Shown: positions 11,121-22,700 of the stretch, piece by piece
Layout: the number at the start of each line of letters is the position of its first letter
How positions within the stretch are numbered: position 1 is the stretch's first letter
NCBI RefSeq assembly: GCF_047663525.1
Contig: NC_092597.1
Location: forward strand, 25,072,501 to 25,136,500
Origin: Anas platyrhynchos
Lineage: Eukaryota > Chordata > Aves > Anseriformes > Anatidae
Direction of reading: 5' to 3'
DNA: 64,000 bases
Notes under the pieces: generated by a model
What the model was told of the DNA's origin: nothing
Databases searched by the model: none
Seen by the model: only the letters and a program-made list of their open reading frames with translations
Program-made: the position numbers and the translations under genes

Positions 11121-13129
11121 AGCGCAAGTGGTTCCAGTTAGCTCCAGGCATCTTCCATGTTAAACAGCACGGCAGCCTGTAGTGACCTCTGGGTCCGTAG
11201 CATACCAGGCGTTCTTATTTGCCGTCGGACTCGCAGGCCCTGAGAATGCTGTAGACTATGCAGCGTTTACTCCCGGGTTAGTAGAGCAAAGGATAATTTG
11301 TACAGGAATCGGCCAGGCAGGTTTTGTTTGTTTATTTTTTATTTATTTATTTTTTTTTTCCCTTGTGAACAATAGCAACTGTGATAATAGAGTACGATAC
11401 TTAAACTTAGATTTTCAAAGACAGGTAACACCCTTAGTCCTTTAGTAAGCCTAAGTATCTTATTAGGTGCCTTAGTTCTTGTATCTAACTCTCACTTGAA
11501 ATCAAGATCTGGTATTCACAGAATCACAGAATTTCTAGGTTGGAAGAGACCTCAAGATCATCGAGTCCAACCTCTGACCTAACACTAACAGTCCCCACTA
11601 AACCATATCCCTAAGCTCTACATCTAAACGTGTTTTAAAGACCTCCAGGGATGGTGACTCAACCACTTCCCTGGGCAGCCTGTTCCAATGCCTAAAAACC
11701 CTTTCGGTAAAGAAGTTCTTCCTAACATCCAACCTAAAACTCCCCTGGTGCAACTTTAGCCCATTCCCCCTCGTTTTCTTTCCAGAGATAAATTCTGTCC
11801 ACTTACATGTAATTCTGTTGTTACAACACAATTCCTTTGACTTTCCCTCCCTGTTAGTGTTAACTGTATCTACTGTAAAAGCACCTTCAAATGAAGGTCT
11901 GGATTTTGAAGAAGGACTTGGCTTAGGTAGACATTTCAAGTGCTCTAATGAAGAACATGTATTCTCTAGGAAAAGCTAATAAAAAAAGTGCTGCTGGCAT
12001 GATAGAATTGGAAAAGATGATGTGAGGAAAGATACAGTTGTGTAATATTCTGTCTATAAGAAAAGGAGCATATTCATAAACACTGAAGTGGAACACAGTA
12101 GCAAGGTTAGAAACATTAGTAAGTCCAGCTGGGATCAGTAGTGGTGTACCACAAACTTTCCCCAAAGATGAGGGCTCATGTTAAACACCTATGCTTTAGA
12201 AGGCAGCTTTACTTTCTACTTCACCAAAACATTGTGGAATTTTACGGTTTTAATGTTGAGAGTAAGCACAAAGGAAGACCATCTAAAATGCTTTCAGTCT
12301 GATGGAGGCAGAATTCTGCATGAAAAAAAAAAAAAATGAACAGACTGCAAGAGCCCATTCTAAAACTTCTGAGCCACTCAGGGATCATAGACTGCTAACC
12401 GTCCTTTAAGGAACCTGGTATTCTTGTTGGGTCCCTGGGATAAAGCATTTTGTGAAGGTGAACTCTGGCTTCTCTAGATGGGTAGCAAAAGCCTATCAAC
12501 AACTTCAGCTTTCAAGAGGATTTAGTAGTCAGAGGCCTCACGGTGTGCTTCAGCATCAGGACAAACTTCACACGCTATCCAAAGTAGTACATATTTTGGA
12601 AGCTAGTGTATCAGAAAAAGCTTTAATAACACAATTTAATGTGTGCTAAAGGAGCATCTTTTGAGAGGTGAACAGCCAGCCAAAAAAGCATCCTTCCTCT
12701 GTGAGAACTGTAAATATTTATAGTTTAACATTCTTAACGTGAGTGTCCAAGCTTGGATTTCATATTACATGTTAAATTTGTTAACATGAACCCTTATTTT
12801 CAGGGTTTTACCATATGCGACTTCACGTCTATAACTTTGAATGCTACCAGTTTTTTCCAGGCCAGGTATTATTTTTCAGTCTTCTTTGTTCTCAGTTCTA
12901 CAACAGATTTTTAAATAAGATACATAGAATTCTCATCTATAACACATGGAGAGATGCAGCAGTAAAAAAGAAGAGTTGCAAAAGAGGATTTGAACTAGTC
13001 TGTTCAAACTAATTTTTAGCAAAAAGTTTAGCTCTACAGCTGAAAGACAACCACGTGGTCTTAATTTGCGCCCCCGCTTCTCCAGTAACCGTTGGTATTA
13101 ACGCAGGAAAATGAATCGCATTTCACTTC
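11121..13129. other. Intergenic DNA, right half
   Basis: AT-rich sequence with a T-rich tract at about 11323-11360, one CR1 fragment (next entry) and an A-run near 12324. I see no supported gene or RNA. Confidence 0.6.
11518..11795 (-). mobile_element. CR1 LINE, 3' fragment
   Basis: The plus strand begins with the doubled octamer ACAGAATCACAGAAT and TAGGTTGGAAGAGACC, the reverse complement of the avian CR1 3' end. It continues through the usual CR1 3' body (for example TTCTTCCTAACATCC at about 11715). The element is therefore on the minus strand and strongly 5'-truncated. Confidence 0.92.
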
Positions 13130-13577
13130 CCTCGGGTGCCTAGAATTTTACGTAGAACAACATCACGGCTGTCCGGGGTGTTCGACGTTCAGTTCCGTGC
13201 CGGACCTGGAGGAGCTCCGGGCCTTCGCGCGCCAGTAACGACAAAGCGTGCTCGGCACGGGGGCTCCGGCGGGCCGGCTGTCCTGCCCCCGCCCCTCCCC
13301 TCTCCCCGGTTCTCACGGAGAGGCCGCGTGCGCGGCGCCTCTCGCTGAAGGGCGCGGGGGCCGCGGCATCTCCGCCGCCGCTGCCGCTCGTCCCGCGGCG
13401 CCCCAGCCGCCGTCTCCCAGGTAACGGCGCCTCCCTCGGAACGGCGGCGCGGGGCGGGCAGGGCCGGTCGCGCGCCGCCAATCCGCGCGCTGCAAGATGG
13501 CGGCTGCGGGAAGCGTGGCGCGGGGCGGCGGGCGGGCGCCGTAGGGCCGCGGCGGCTGGGCTCCCGCGGCGCCCCGC

Positions 13578-13751
13578 ATGGATCCCGGCGGCAGCCAGCC
13601 GGACCCCGGCCTCTCGCAGCGGGGCACGCCCTGCCTGATCGTGGCGGACTCGCAGCCCGAGAGCGTGGGCCCGGAGGAGGACGCGGAGCAGGCCTGCCTC
13701 GGCGTGCTCGCCCGCCGGCTGCCGGTCCGAAGGAGCCCGAGCCCCGTGCTG
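13578..13751 (+). CDS. TP53BP1: TP53BP1 coding exon 1
   Basis: Residues 1-58, start MDPGGSQPD. Family-conserved GTPCLI and DSQPES are present. SQ sites at S6, S13 and S25 are kept; position 29 is Ser-Val instead of Ser-Gln. Ends in phase 0 at GTGAGC. No upstream in-frame Met is seen. Confidence 0.95.
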
Positions 13752-16700
13752 GTGAGCGGCGGCCCGGCCCGGCTCGGTTCGGCCCGGCCCGGCCCGGCCC
13801 TGACGCGACGCGTGCCCCTGTCTTGCAGGAGATCGTCCGCGGCCCTGCCGGCAGCCGGGCGCCCGCGGGCGGCGGGGCGGACAGGGAGCGACCCGCAGGT
13901 GAGAGCGGGGCGCCGGGGCGCGCCGTGCTTGCGGAGCCGATGGAGAGCCCTGCCCGCCCGGACGCTGCCGGCCCGCGCAGCCGCGTCGCTGAGGAGGCGC
14001 CGCCGCCCGGCGGGGAGAGCAGGTGGGCGCCGGGCGAGGCGAGGCGAGGCGCGCCGGCTGCCGGCCGCCCCCTCGCGGGGCTCTCGCCCGGTGAAATGGC
14101 GGCCGCGCGCCGTGAGCGGCCTGCGGCACGGGCGGCGGCAGCGGGGTCCGCGGGGGTCCGGCGCCGCAGCCGCGCGGGGCCTGGCTCCGTGCCGGGCTGC
14201 GCCCCTCGGCGGGCTCGGGAGCCGCCGGGCTCGTTGCCGCCGTGAAGCAGCTCCTTGGAGCACCAGCGGCCTGTCGGAAGGCAGCCCGCGGGAACCCCCG
14301 AGGTGAGTAGGTCTTTCTGTTGCAGTGCCTCTGTAAAGACTGAAGAAAGAGTTGGAAGCGATGTTGAGGACTGTCCTACCTCGCCATGTGCAGAAGGTAT
14401 CTTCTCCGCCTCAGGTCTGTGGGTGGTGAATCTGATCAATCTTCTGTGTAGCGTTTAGTTCTGTTTCCTCACTTGTCCCACCAGGGTAGTCATGCCTGCA
14501 ATAATTGGTCAGAAATTGGCATCTTTTTCCATTGCATCTTACTGGTATCTTTTTCCATTGGCATCTGGTCTGCATGCTTTGGAGCTTGAAAATCCGCAAG
14601 GACTTAATATCATCGTTACCAAGGATTTTGGAGACAAGGGATGGCTTAGAATATGCGTGGTGACCACTAGGAGATGGAGCCGTTTTATGGCAGAGGAAAT
14701 AACTGGCATAATGGTTGTCATCAAAGGACTTTCAGGGACAGAGTCTATATTACCAGGATTGTCTTCTGGTATCCAAATATACATTAGTACCCAATGGCAT
14801 TGTATAAGACTTTGCTAGTTAACACTGGCTTTAGATGTAATGGTCGCTGTCCCTGTACTATTACTATAGTTTTAATTGGTACAGCTGAATTGAGAGTCTG
14901 TTAGTTTATTTGGGGCTTTGGCAGTATCTTAGTGTATCTTTTGTCATGGCAAAAATGGCTTTTTTTTTTTTTTTGGTACATATATTACTTATGGATGTTT
15001 GATGTTAGATACAGGCATGTCACAGCTGCCTTTTGGAGCTCTAGAGCTCTCACAGAGCCAGGACTTTGAGAGTGACTTTGTGCCCAATGAAGAAGATGCT
15101 AGGCATCAGTTTCGCTCTGGAGCTGCTATCCCATCTTCTTCCAGACCTTCAAAGAGTGATTCTAAAGATGGTATGTGAAAATGATCTTAGATGTGTTTTT
15201 GTTGGTCTGTAGCTTTTTTTTTTTTAAACTAATAGATGTTACGATTCTCTGAATACCATATTGGTAGTGTGCAACAATGAATTCACAGTTCTTAGTTGAA
15301 TAGAATTTTGTCTTGTCTTTACTTTGGGCTAGTTTATTTGTTTGCTTCTTGCTTCCCAAATGTTGTCACTGATTCTGGAACCTGTCTTTACGAATTTATT
15401 TCTAGAACATTCAGACAATCAGATACTGACTTCCATGCCTGGCAGAAACCTCCCATGCCTGGCAGAAACCTCATTCCATCCTTTTTTTTGTTCTATTGAT
15501 AGTTCAATGCTAAAGCTTTTTCGTATAAAATTTGTCTTATATATACATACATAACTTAGAGAGCTACACGTGTTCTCTGTATTAGTCCAGTTGACCTCTG
15601 AGTGACAAATGTTCTTTGTTTTTTTTCTTTACCTTGCTAGAACTGAACGTGCATAACAGGCAAATTGTCTCAGGCATAGAAACGCATGTTGCTTTGGAGA
15701 GCCAGCCAGAGGAGTTTGAAAGGTAAAACAGTCCCTGTTCTTTGTATTTCTCTTGCTGAAATTCCAGAAGTTGTTTTGTGTGTGTTTTTTGACTTCTGAT
15801 TTTTTTTTTCACTTTTCTGACTGGTATATAGAAGTGCATAGCTTTAATCTATTCCAGTAAATTTACTTTACAGTTTTGCAGTTGATATGTTGAGTTTCTC
15901 AGGTCAGTGACTGTGTCTTACTTTCCCAGAGCTCTGCAGGAAGGGGAAGAGGATACCACGAAAGAAATGCCTGTCTCTGATCCACTTAAAAGTGAGAAAT
16001 CCGCTGGTATTTGTCATGAGGAGTTGGATATCTTGTCAACACAGGAAGAGATGTTTCCTGAGAATAATGTAACAGGTAACGATAGACAAATAGAGCAAGA
16101 ATGTCCATCCCAGAGGACATCATAATCATTCCTGCTTGATATTTTTAGTTGTGTAGTGTTTAGGGTGTGGAGTGCTGTGAGTACTTTTCACATAATTTCA
16201 AATAAAATTGAGAACACTTTGGAAATGAAAGGCCACAACTTTCACTGGAGTGTGGAGCAGTGTCTAAATGTCACTTCCTGATAGAACAGTGACAGTTGCT
16301 TGTTAAATATGTTTCCTTTCCTTTCTCGTCTCCCTTGAAGAACAAAAGTAATAATAATAAAAAGATCTTCTGAAACTGGTAATAATGATGCTCATGCCTT
16401 GTAGTGACACACAATCTAAAGTGTGGTTAAATACTGTAGGCAAATGTTGTAGGCTTCCTTATGTTGGGTAACTTGGGCAAAACATAGAAAAAGCCTTCAG
16501 AGTCATCAAGTCCGATCATCAACCTGACCTGTTGAGTCCCATCACGAGACCATGTCCCTTAATGTCATGTCCACATGTCTTGTAAGTACCTCCAGGGACA
16601 AGAACTCCACCGCTTCCCTGGACAGGCCATTCCAAGGCTCGATCACTCTTTATGAAGAAATTCTTCCTAATACCCAATCTAAACCTCCCTGGTGCAACCT

Positions 16701-19700
16701 GAGGCCGTTTCCTCATGTCTGATCACTTGTTCCCTGATAGAAGAGACTGACGCACACTTCACTACAGTCTCCTTTCAGTTAGTTGTAGAGAGTGATGTGG
16801 TCTCTGCTCATCCCTCCTTTTATCCAGGCTAAACAACGCTAGTTCCTTCAGTTGTTACTCATAAGCATTGTTTTCTCTAGTCCCTTCACCAGCTTTGTTG
16901 CTGTTCTCTGTACATGCTCTAGCAACTCAATATCCTTCTTGTAGTTTCCACCTTACTCCTTCGCATCATTGGTGTTCCTGTTTGGGATAGGACAGTACCC
17001 TGCAACCAAAATGTTACCATGATTTCAGTCGATCTTACTTGCCACCTAGGTTAGTGTTCATTTCCTGAAAGAGAAGAGATTATGAAATTGCATCAGGAAA
17101 GAGGTCATCACTGTATTGTCATGGTAGGAGGATGTCTAGGTTTGGTTTTGGTATTCATAATTAAAAGGTTCGAGAAGAAGTAGTAGGGTTCTTAGCAATG
17201 CTGATAGTTATAGGTCTAGAAAATAAAAGTTTTGACAGGGAAGCTTGTCACAGTCTACAAAGCACGTACTAAATTAAGTCTCACTTAGTGGTTTTTGTTT
17301 AGCTTTAATTTGCGTACAACTGTGATTATGCTAGTATGTTTTCATGTGTGAATCCCCTGTACCCGGAAGGTTCAGTAACCGCTTACGGAAATTGAATCTC
17401 TGGTCAATGTGATGTCTTTGAAGGAGGGGGGGTAATTTTGGAGCCATTGGGGATTTTTCTTTTTTAATTACCAAGTACAAAGATATGTACATTCTGGTCT
17501 GAAAAAAAATTTATTCTGTAGTTATAAACTACCTTTATCGTCTGAACTGTATGATGTTCACATTTCACATGCTGGACTTCTACATGCTGTCCTTCTCCAC
17601 CTTTGTGTGAAAAAGGCAGACAAGGATAGGCTGTGACTTTACAGTAAGGTGTACGTCATTCATCAAAGCTTTCTGATCAACTTGTTTAATGGCCAGATTT
17701 CTAATCCTACTTCCTTTTGTTCAAAATTGTTTCAGGGAATGGCTGTCCTGTAACCAGGGTGGAAGAGGGAAGTTCTCTGGCATGCACCCCTGCCCGCAGT
17801 CTGCACCTCCTGCAGCTCTCTGGACAGGGATCTCTTGTACAGCAGAGTCATTCCACGTAAGCAAAAAAAAAAAAAAAAAAAAAAGACCCCCAAAACCACA
17901 AAACTATGTTGTAGTAGCTTCTGTACCATTTCCACCATTCTTTCTTTTATTCAAAGACTGCTAATGCTATCTGTTTACCTTAATTTGTGCAACAAAAGCA
18001 AGTTAAGCTAGTTTGGACTCCATGTCACCTGTTTGTGTTTGTACCTTGCAATTTGGAACTGGCACATAGTTAAATAGAGTTCTCAAGTTTCCGTGCACAT
18101 GATTTGATCAGGTATTACAGATTATAACGTGTAGTTCTATAGTTAAAAATTACAGTGTCAGTTATAGGATAGAAAATTTTATGGTTAATAAGCAGATCTT
18201 ACAGAGAAGGTATGTTTGAGAGGGCATTATGCGCAAAAGGAATGAACTCTGTTTTTTAAAGGTCATCACTGTAGTTCTGGTCTAGTGAATGATAGTGCAT
18301 TTTTATTGTTAGAACTCTGAGATCTTCACTTTCGACTGTGAATGTGTGTGTGGCATAAGGAAATTGGGTGGAAGCACTTAGGAGAGCATGTAATCTAGGA
18401 GAGAGTGTTCACATCTTGCTACTGTGGTGTCCTCGATTAATGTTCACTGAATAAAGGTGTATGTATAGCTGAATATAGAATGAAGTCGCGGCTTCTAGCT
18501 TGTAACCCCGGGGCAACTCTTGAAAAGAGCTCTTTGCTTAACTGTTTTGCCTCAGCAAGATTCCTGCTGGGGTTATCAGCTCTATTCCAGCACCAGCTAT
18601 CTGTTGGTAATTCTTTCTTTGACTTACCCTGTTGTGATGACTTTTCTTTTTTTTTAAATGATACCGGATATTATGTACGTTCTTCTGCCTTTGACTTTTT
18701 GCCCTGCTCTGCTGTCTCACAGTTGGTGCTGGCTCTTTCTCTGTTGTGTACTCCCTCTTCTTGCATGTGCATGGTCTTAGGTGAAAGTTGTCAAAGCAGA
18801 AAGCAGTTCAACTGGTGTTCTAGCAAGGTCTCTGTGACCTTTGAACCTAAATTGCTGATTGTTCTTTTGAGAACACCGGCCAAAATTCTCTTCTTCATGT
18901 TCAGTGTGGTGTTCCCACGCTTCCTCCCCACACAGCACACCAACAATGGAAGCCTGAAGATTTTTCCTTTCTCTCTACTCCCCCTCCCCCGGAGGATCCT
19001 CACTTTCCAGTTTCCCCGTCACACACATTATCAGTGTATGTTTGTCTTTCCTATCTTAAAACCATGCCCTTGACACTTGCACTTTCTTAGCTACTGCACT
19101 ATTTATCTCTAAGTTGACTGAATACACTGTAGCAATTATCTGTAATTATCTCTTTCATACTGTACAATGTGGAGAGCAAGGAGGTGCTCTCAAAATAACC
19201 GCATTAGATGACCAGGCCATGGCTGACATGTTAACTAGTGCTGTTGCAGGCAGTGATAGAGTCTAGTCTCCTCAATTTCTCATTAAGTTTGTGTTGTCAG
19301 GTGACTTTCTAATCATCATTTCCTAGCCAGAGCTCAAATAAGTGCTTTGTCTTCCTCAATTATAGTATAGAATCATAGAATATCCTGAGTTGAAAGGGAC
19401 CCACAAAGATCATTGAGTCTAACTCCTGGTTCCACTCAGGACCATCCAAAAATCAAACCCTGTGTCTGAGATTGTCCAAATGCCTCTTGAACTCTGGCAG
19501 GCTTGGTGCTGTGACCGCCTCCCTGTGGAGCCTGTTCCAGTGCCTGACCAACCTCTTAGTGGTGAGGTTCCTCTCTTTCTGAGTAGCCTTTTCCTGATAC
19601 CCAACCTGAACCTCTCCTGGTGCAGCTTCATGTTGTTCCCTCGAGTCTTACTGTTGGTCACCAGAGAGAGCAGATTAGCACCTGGCTGCCCTTCTGTATC

Positions 19701-22700
19701 CTTTTGTGAAGAAAGTTGTAGGCTGCAATGAGGTTGCCCCTCAGTATCTTCTTCTCTAAGCTGAGCAAACCAAGTGATCTCAGCTGCTCCTCATGTCTTC
19801 CCCTCAAGACCAACCACAATTTTTGTTGCCCTCCTTTGGACACTGTCTAATAGTTTTATGACCTCCTTATGTTGTGGCGCTCAAGCTTGCACACAGTACT
19901 TGAGGCTGCACCAGAGCGGAGCGAGACAGTCAATTTTCTCGACCAGCTAGCAATGCTGGGCTTGTTGGTCCTTTTGGCTGCCAGGACACACCATTGAGTC
20001 ATACTCAACTTACCATCAACCAAAACCCCTAGACCTCTTTCCCTGAGGCTGCTCTCCAGCCTCTTGTCTTCCAGTCAGTATGTATATCCAGGGTTGGCCC
20101 ATCCCAGGTGCAGAATCCAGCGCCTGCTCTTGTTGAACTTCATGTGGTTGATGATTGTCTAGGCCTCTAATTTGTCAAGATCTCTCTGCAAGGCTTCTCT
20201 ACCCTCAAGGGAGTCAATAGCTCCTCCTAATTTAATATCATCTGCAAATGTACTTAGTATACCTTTGAGTCCTGCATCCAGATTGTTTATAAAAACATTA
20301 AAGAAAACTGGCCCCAAAATGAAGCCCTGGAGAATCCCACTAGTGACTGGCTGCCAGCCTGATGTAACTCCGTTTACTATAGCCATTTGAGCTTGACCAG
20401 TCAGCCGATTTTTCACCCATCGTATTATGCATTTATCTGGCTGTATGCTTGAGTTTCTTGTCCAGAAGGATTCTGTGAGAAACAATATTGTTAGCTTTGC
20501 TGAAATCCAAAAGGATTACATCAAGTGCCTTCCCTTGCTCAACGAGGTGGGCAATGTTGTCATAAAAGGAAATTAAATAAATTAAGCATGACTTTGCCCT
20601 TGTGAATCCATGTTGGCCATGACCAGTGGCTGCATTGTCCTTCGTGTGTTTTTCAATAACTCCCAGAGTATTTTTTCCATTGGTTTACCAGGCACTGAAG
20701 TGAGACTGACAGGCCTGTGATTACCAGGTCTTCTTTCTTGCCCTTCTTAAACGGACCGCCCTTCTTAAAACTGGGACAGCATTTGCCAGCTTCCAGTCAA
20801 CAGGGATATCAACTAATAATGCCTGTGTGGTCAATGATGATTTCTCAGGTCTTTATATATTTATATATATATAAAGCACCTATCACCATATTGATAAACA
20901 TTCTTTGGATCCACTTTGATGGCAAGGGTAAGAACAGGAGTTGGCCTGTTAATACCTCAGCATTTCTGTTTTCAAACAATTAAACAAACAAACAAACAAG
21001 ACTTTGCTAGAGAATACCTGACATGCTCTTGTGAGAAGACTCCTAATGTGACAAGCTGGATCTACATTTGAGAAGTTAAGCAATTTTCTAGTGATATATG
21101 TTTTTTCCATGTTACCTTTTTCTGCAGTGGCTCTTCAGGCCTAGTCGTTCCATCTCCTGTTGCCTTTGGATCCAGTGCTCTCGTCCCTAGCAGTCCTACT
21201 GAACAGGAGCAAGCAAAAGGTAAAGTCTTCCGCATACTCACCTGTGGTTGTTTCTGTACTTCGTGGTTTAGCCTGAGCCTTTAGCCTTTTCGAAACTTGT
21301 TTAAATTACACTTAAAGTGTAAAGTGGGATTGAGAATGCTGAAAGAGGTAGATGCAGGGAGATCTGTATTTGTAATTCAGATCCCAGTATGCTGTCAATA
21401 TTTCCTGCATAGCTATCATGATAAAATTTCCTTCACATGAAAGATGAGGAAAACTTCATGTGGAAAAGAGAGTGCTTCTTGCCATTGTCCTCCTTTCTTA
21501 GGGGCAAGCCATTCTTTTGCTACAGGTAGGTATGGCTTAAATATATGCAGTTAGGGCAGTAGCAAAGAGAACTGGGTCATAAAAGTCATCTTACCCTAAG
21601 TGAAATGGCTAATACAATATTTTAAAAAGCTTTTATATGTTACATGTATGTATTCTAGAAGGTCATATCAAAAGACAGCTTGTTCTGTATACCTTGGTTC
21701 TTGCACATTTTCTCTAAGTACCCATTCGCTGTCAGGGTTAACATATCCATGAACTTCTAGTACAAATCACCATTCCTTTCTGCGAGATTGCCATCTCATT
21801 TGCTGCACAAAATCTGAAGTACCTTTAGAATAGATGTGTAGTTAGTGGGGTCTGAATTGGTTGCGTTGGAATAGAAATAGCAAAACAAAAACCAAAAACC
21901 TGTCCTCAGAGAATGATTTGTATAAATTTTAGACACTTATTTCTAATTGTAGAAATTGTAGACCTGTGGTAGCAAAATAGTTATGAACTCTCCCCAACCC
22001 TTCACCCTGTTCATTTAAAGATACAGATAATTGTGTTAATTTTGTTTGTTTGTTTGTTTATTTATTATTTATCCCCACTCCTCCCTCCCCCCCCAAGATT
22101 TCAGGTTCACCCATTGAAGTATGAGAGAGTTGCATAAACCACTGCAGATAAAAATCTCTTAATGGAATGTTGGAAAGTAGGTACAACATAGAGATCTGCT
22201 AGTAATTTATTTTCTGCTCTTTCAATCCAGATGAACAGATGGATATCTCTATCCCATCACAAGAAAGAGAGCTGATGCAGGAGGAGCAGCAGAGGGGAGA
22301 GGCGCTAGTGGAAATAGCTATCCCATGTATCCCACCAGGACCTTCTGTCCTCCCACAGGCTTCAACTCCAGTGTCCCAGAGTGCCCCAGCCTTCTTTCCT
22401 GCATCTTTACCTATACCATCACAACCAGAGTTCTCTCATGTGAGGGTTCATGTAAATATCTATCCCGACTTTTTTTTTGTGGGGGTATTGCAGAAAATGC
22501 ATTTTTGAGCCAACCTCTGTGCTTCTGTGTGGGGCTTCCCTACTAAACTGATTGTCATGAGATTCTCTGTTCCTACCAGTCACGGTTATATGTTGATGAT
22601 ATTTCTCTATATGTGTGGCAGTTTATCCTGCAGAGAAAATACAGAACAGCTTAAGAGGGCATAGAGAGTTACTGAATGTAGATTTTTTGTCTTTTATTCT

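Larger units (their letters stand above)
13130..14310 (+). promoter_or_regulatory. TP53BP1: TP53BP1 promoter CpG island
   Basis: CG-dense region spanning the upstream sequence, exons 1-2 and intron 1. A CCAAT box lies at 13478-13482 and a YY1-type element, AAGATGGCGGC, at 13494-13504, about 75 bp before the start codon. No TATA box is visible, which fits a housekeeping promoter. GGCCC repeats occur in intron 1 around 13785-13800. Confidence 0.85.
17857..21127 (+). other. TP53BP1: TP53BP1 intron 7
   Basis: 3.27 kb. Holds the A22 run, a pyrimidine-rich stretch with a 197-codon open frame (18480-19073) and a long CR1 copy (19365-20850), with TA and AAAC short repeats after it. Confidence 0.85.

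Noticed and set aside
10016..11182. Open frames up to 350 codons in the 10-kb island
   Set aside because: Open on both strands and in several frames at once, a composition effect; no domain or conserved motif.
13899..13904. GTGAGA donor for TP53BP1 exon 2
   Set aside because: It leaves phase 1, which makes exon 3 run into a stop; the donor at 14023 gives the phase exon 3 needs.
14302..14309. Strong donor-like GAGGTGAGTAG just before exon 3
   Set aside because: No upstream exon in a matching frame is supported; it could serve an alternative untranslated exon but I see no evidence.
13140..14439. Minus-strand open frames up to 416 codons across TP53BP1 exons 1-3
   Set aside because: Antisense shadows in a CpG island; the plus strand carries the recognised exons.
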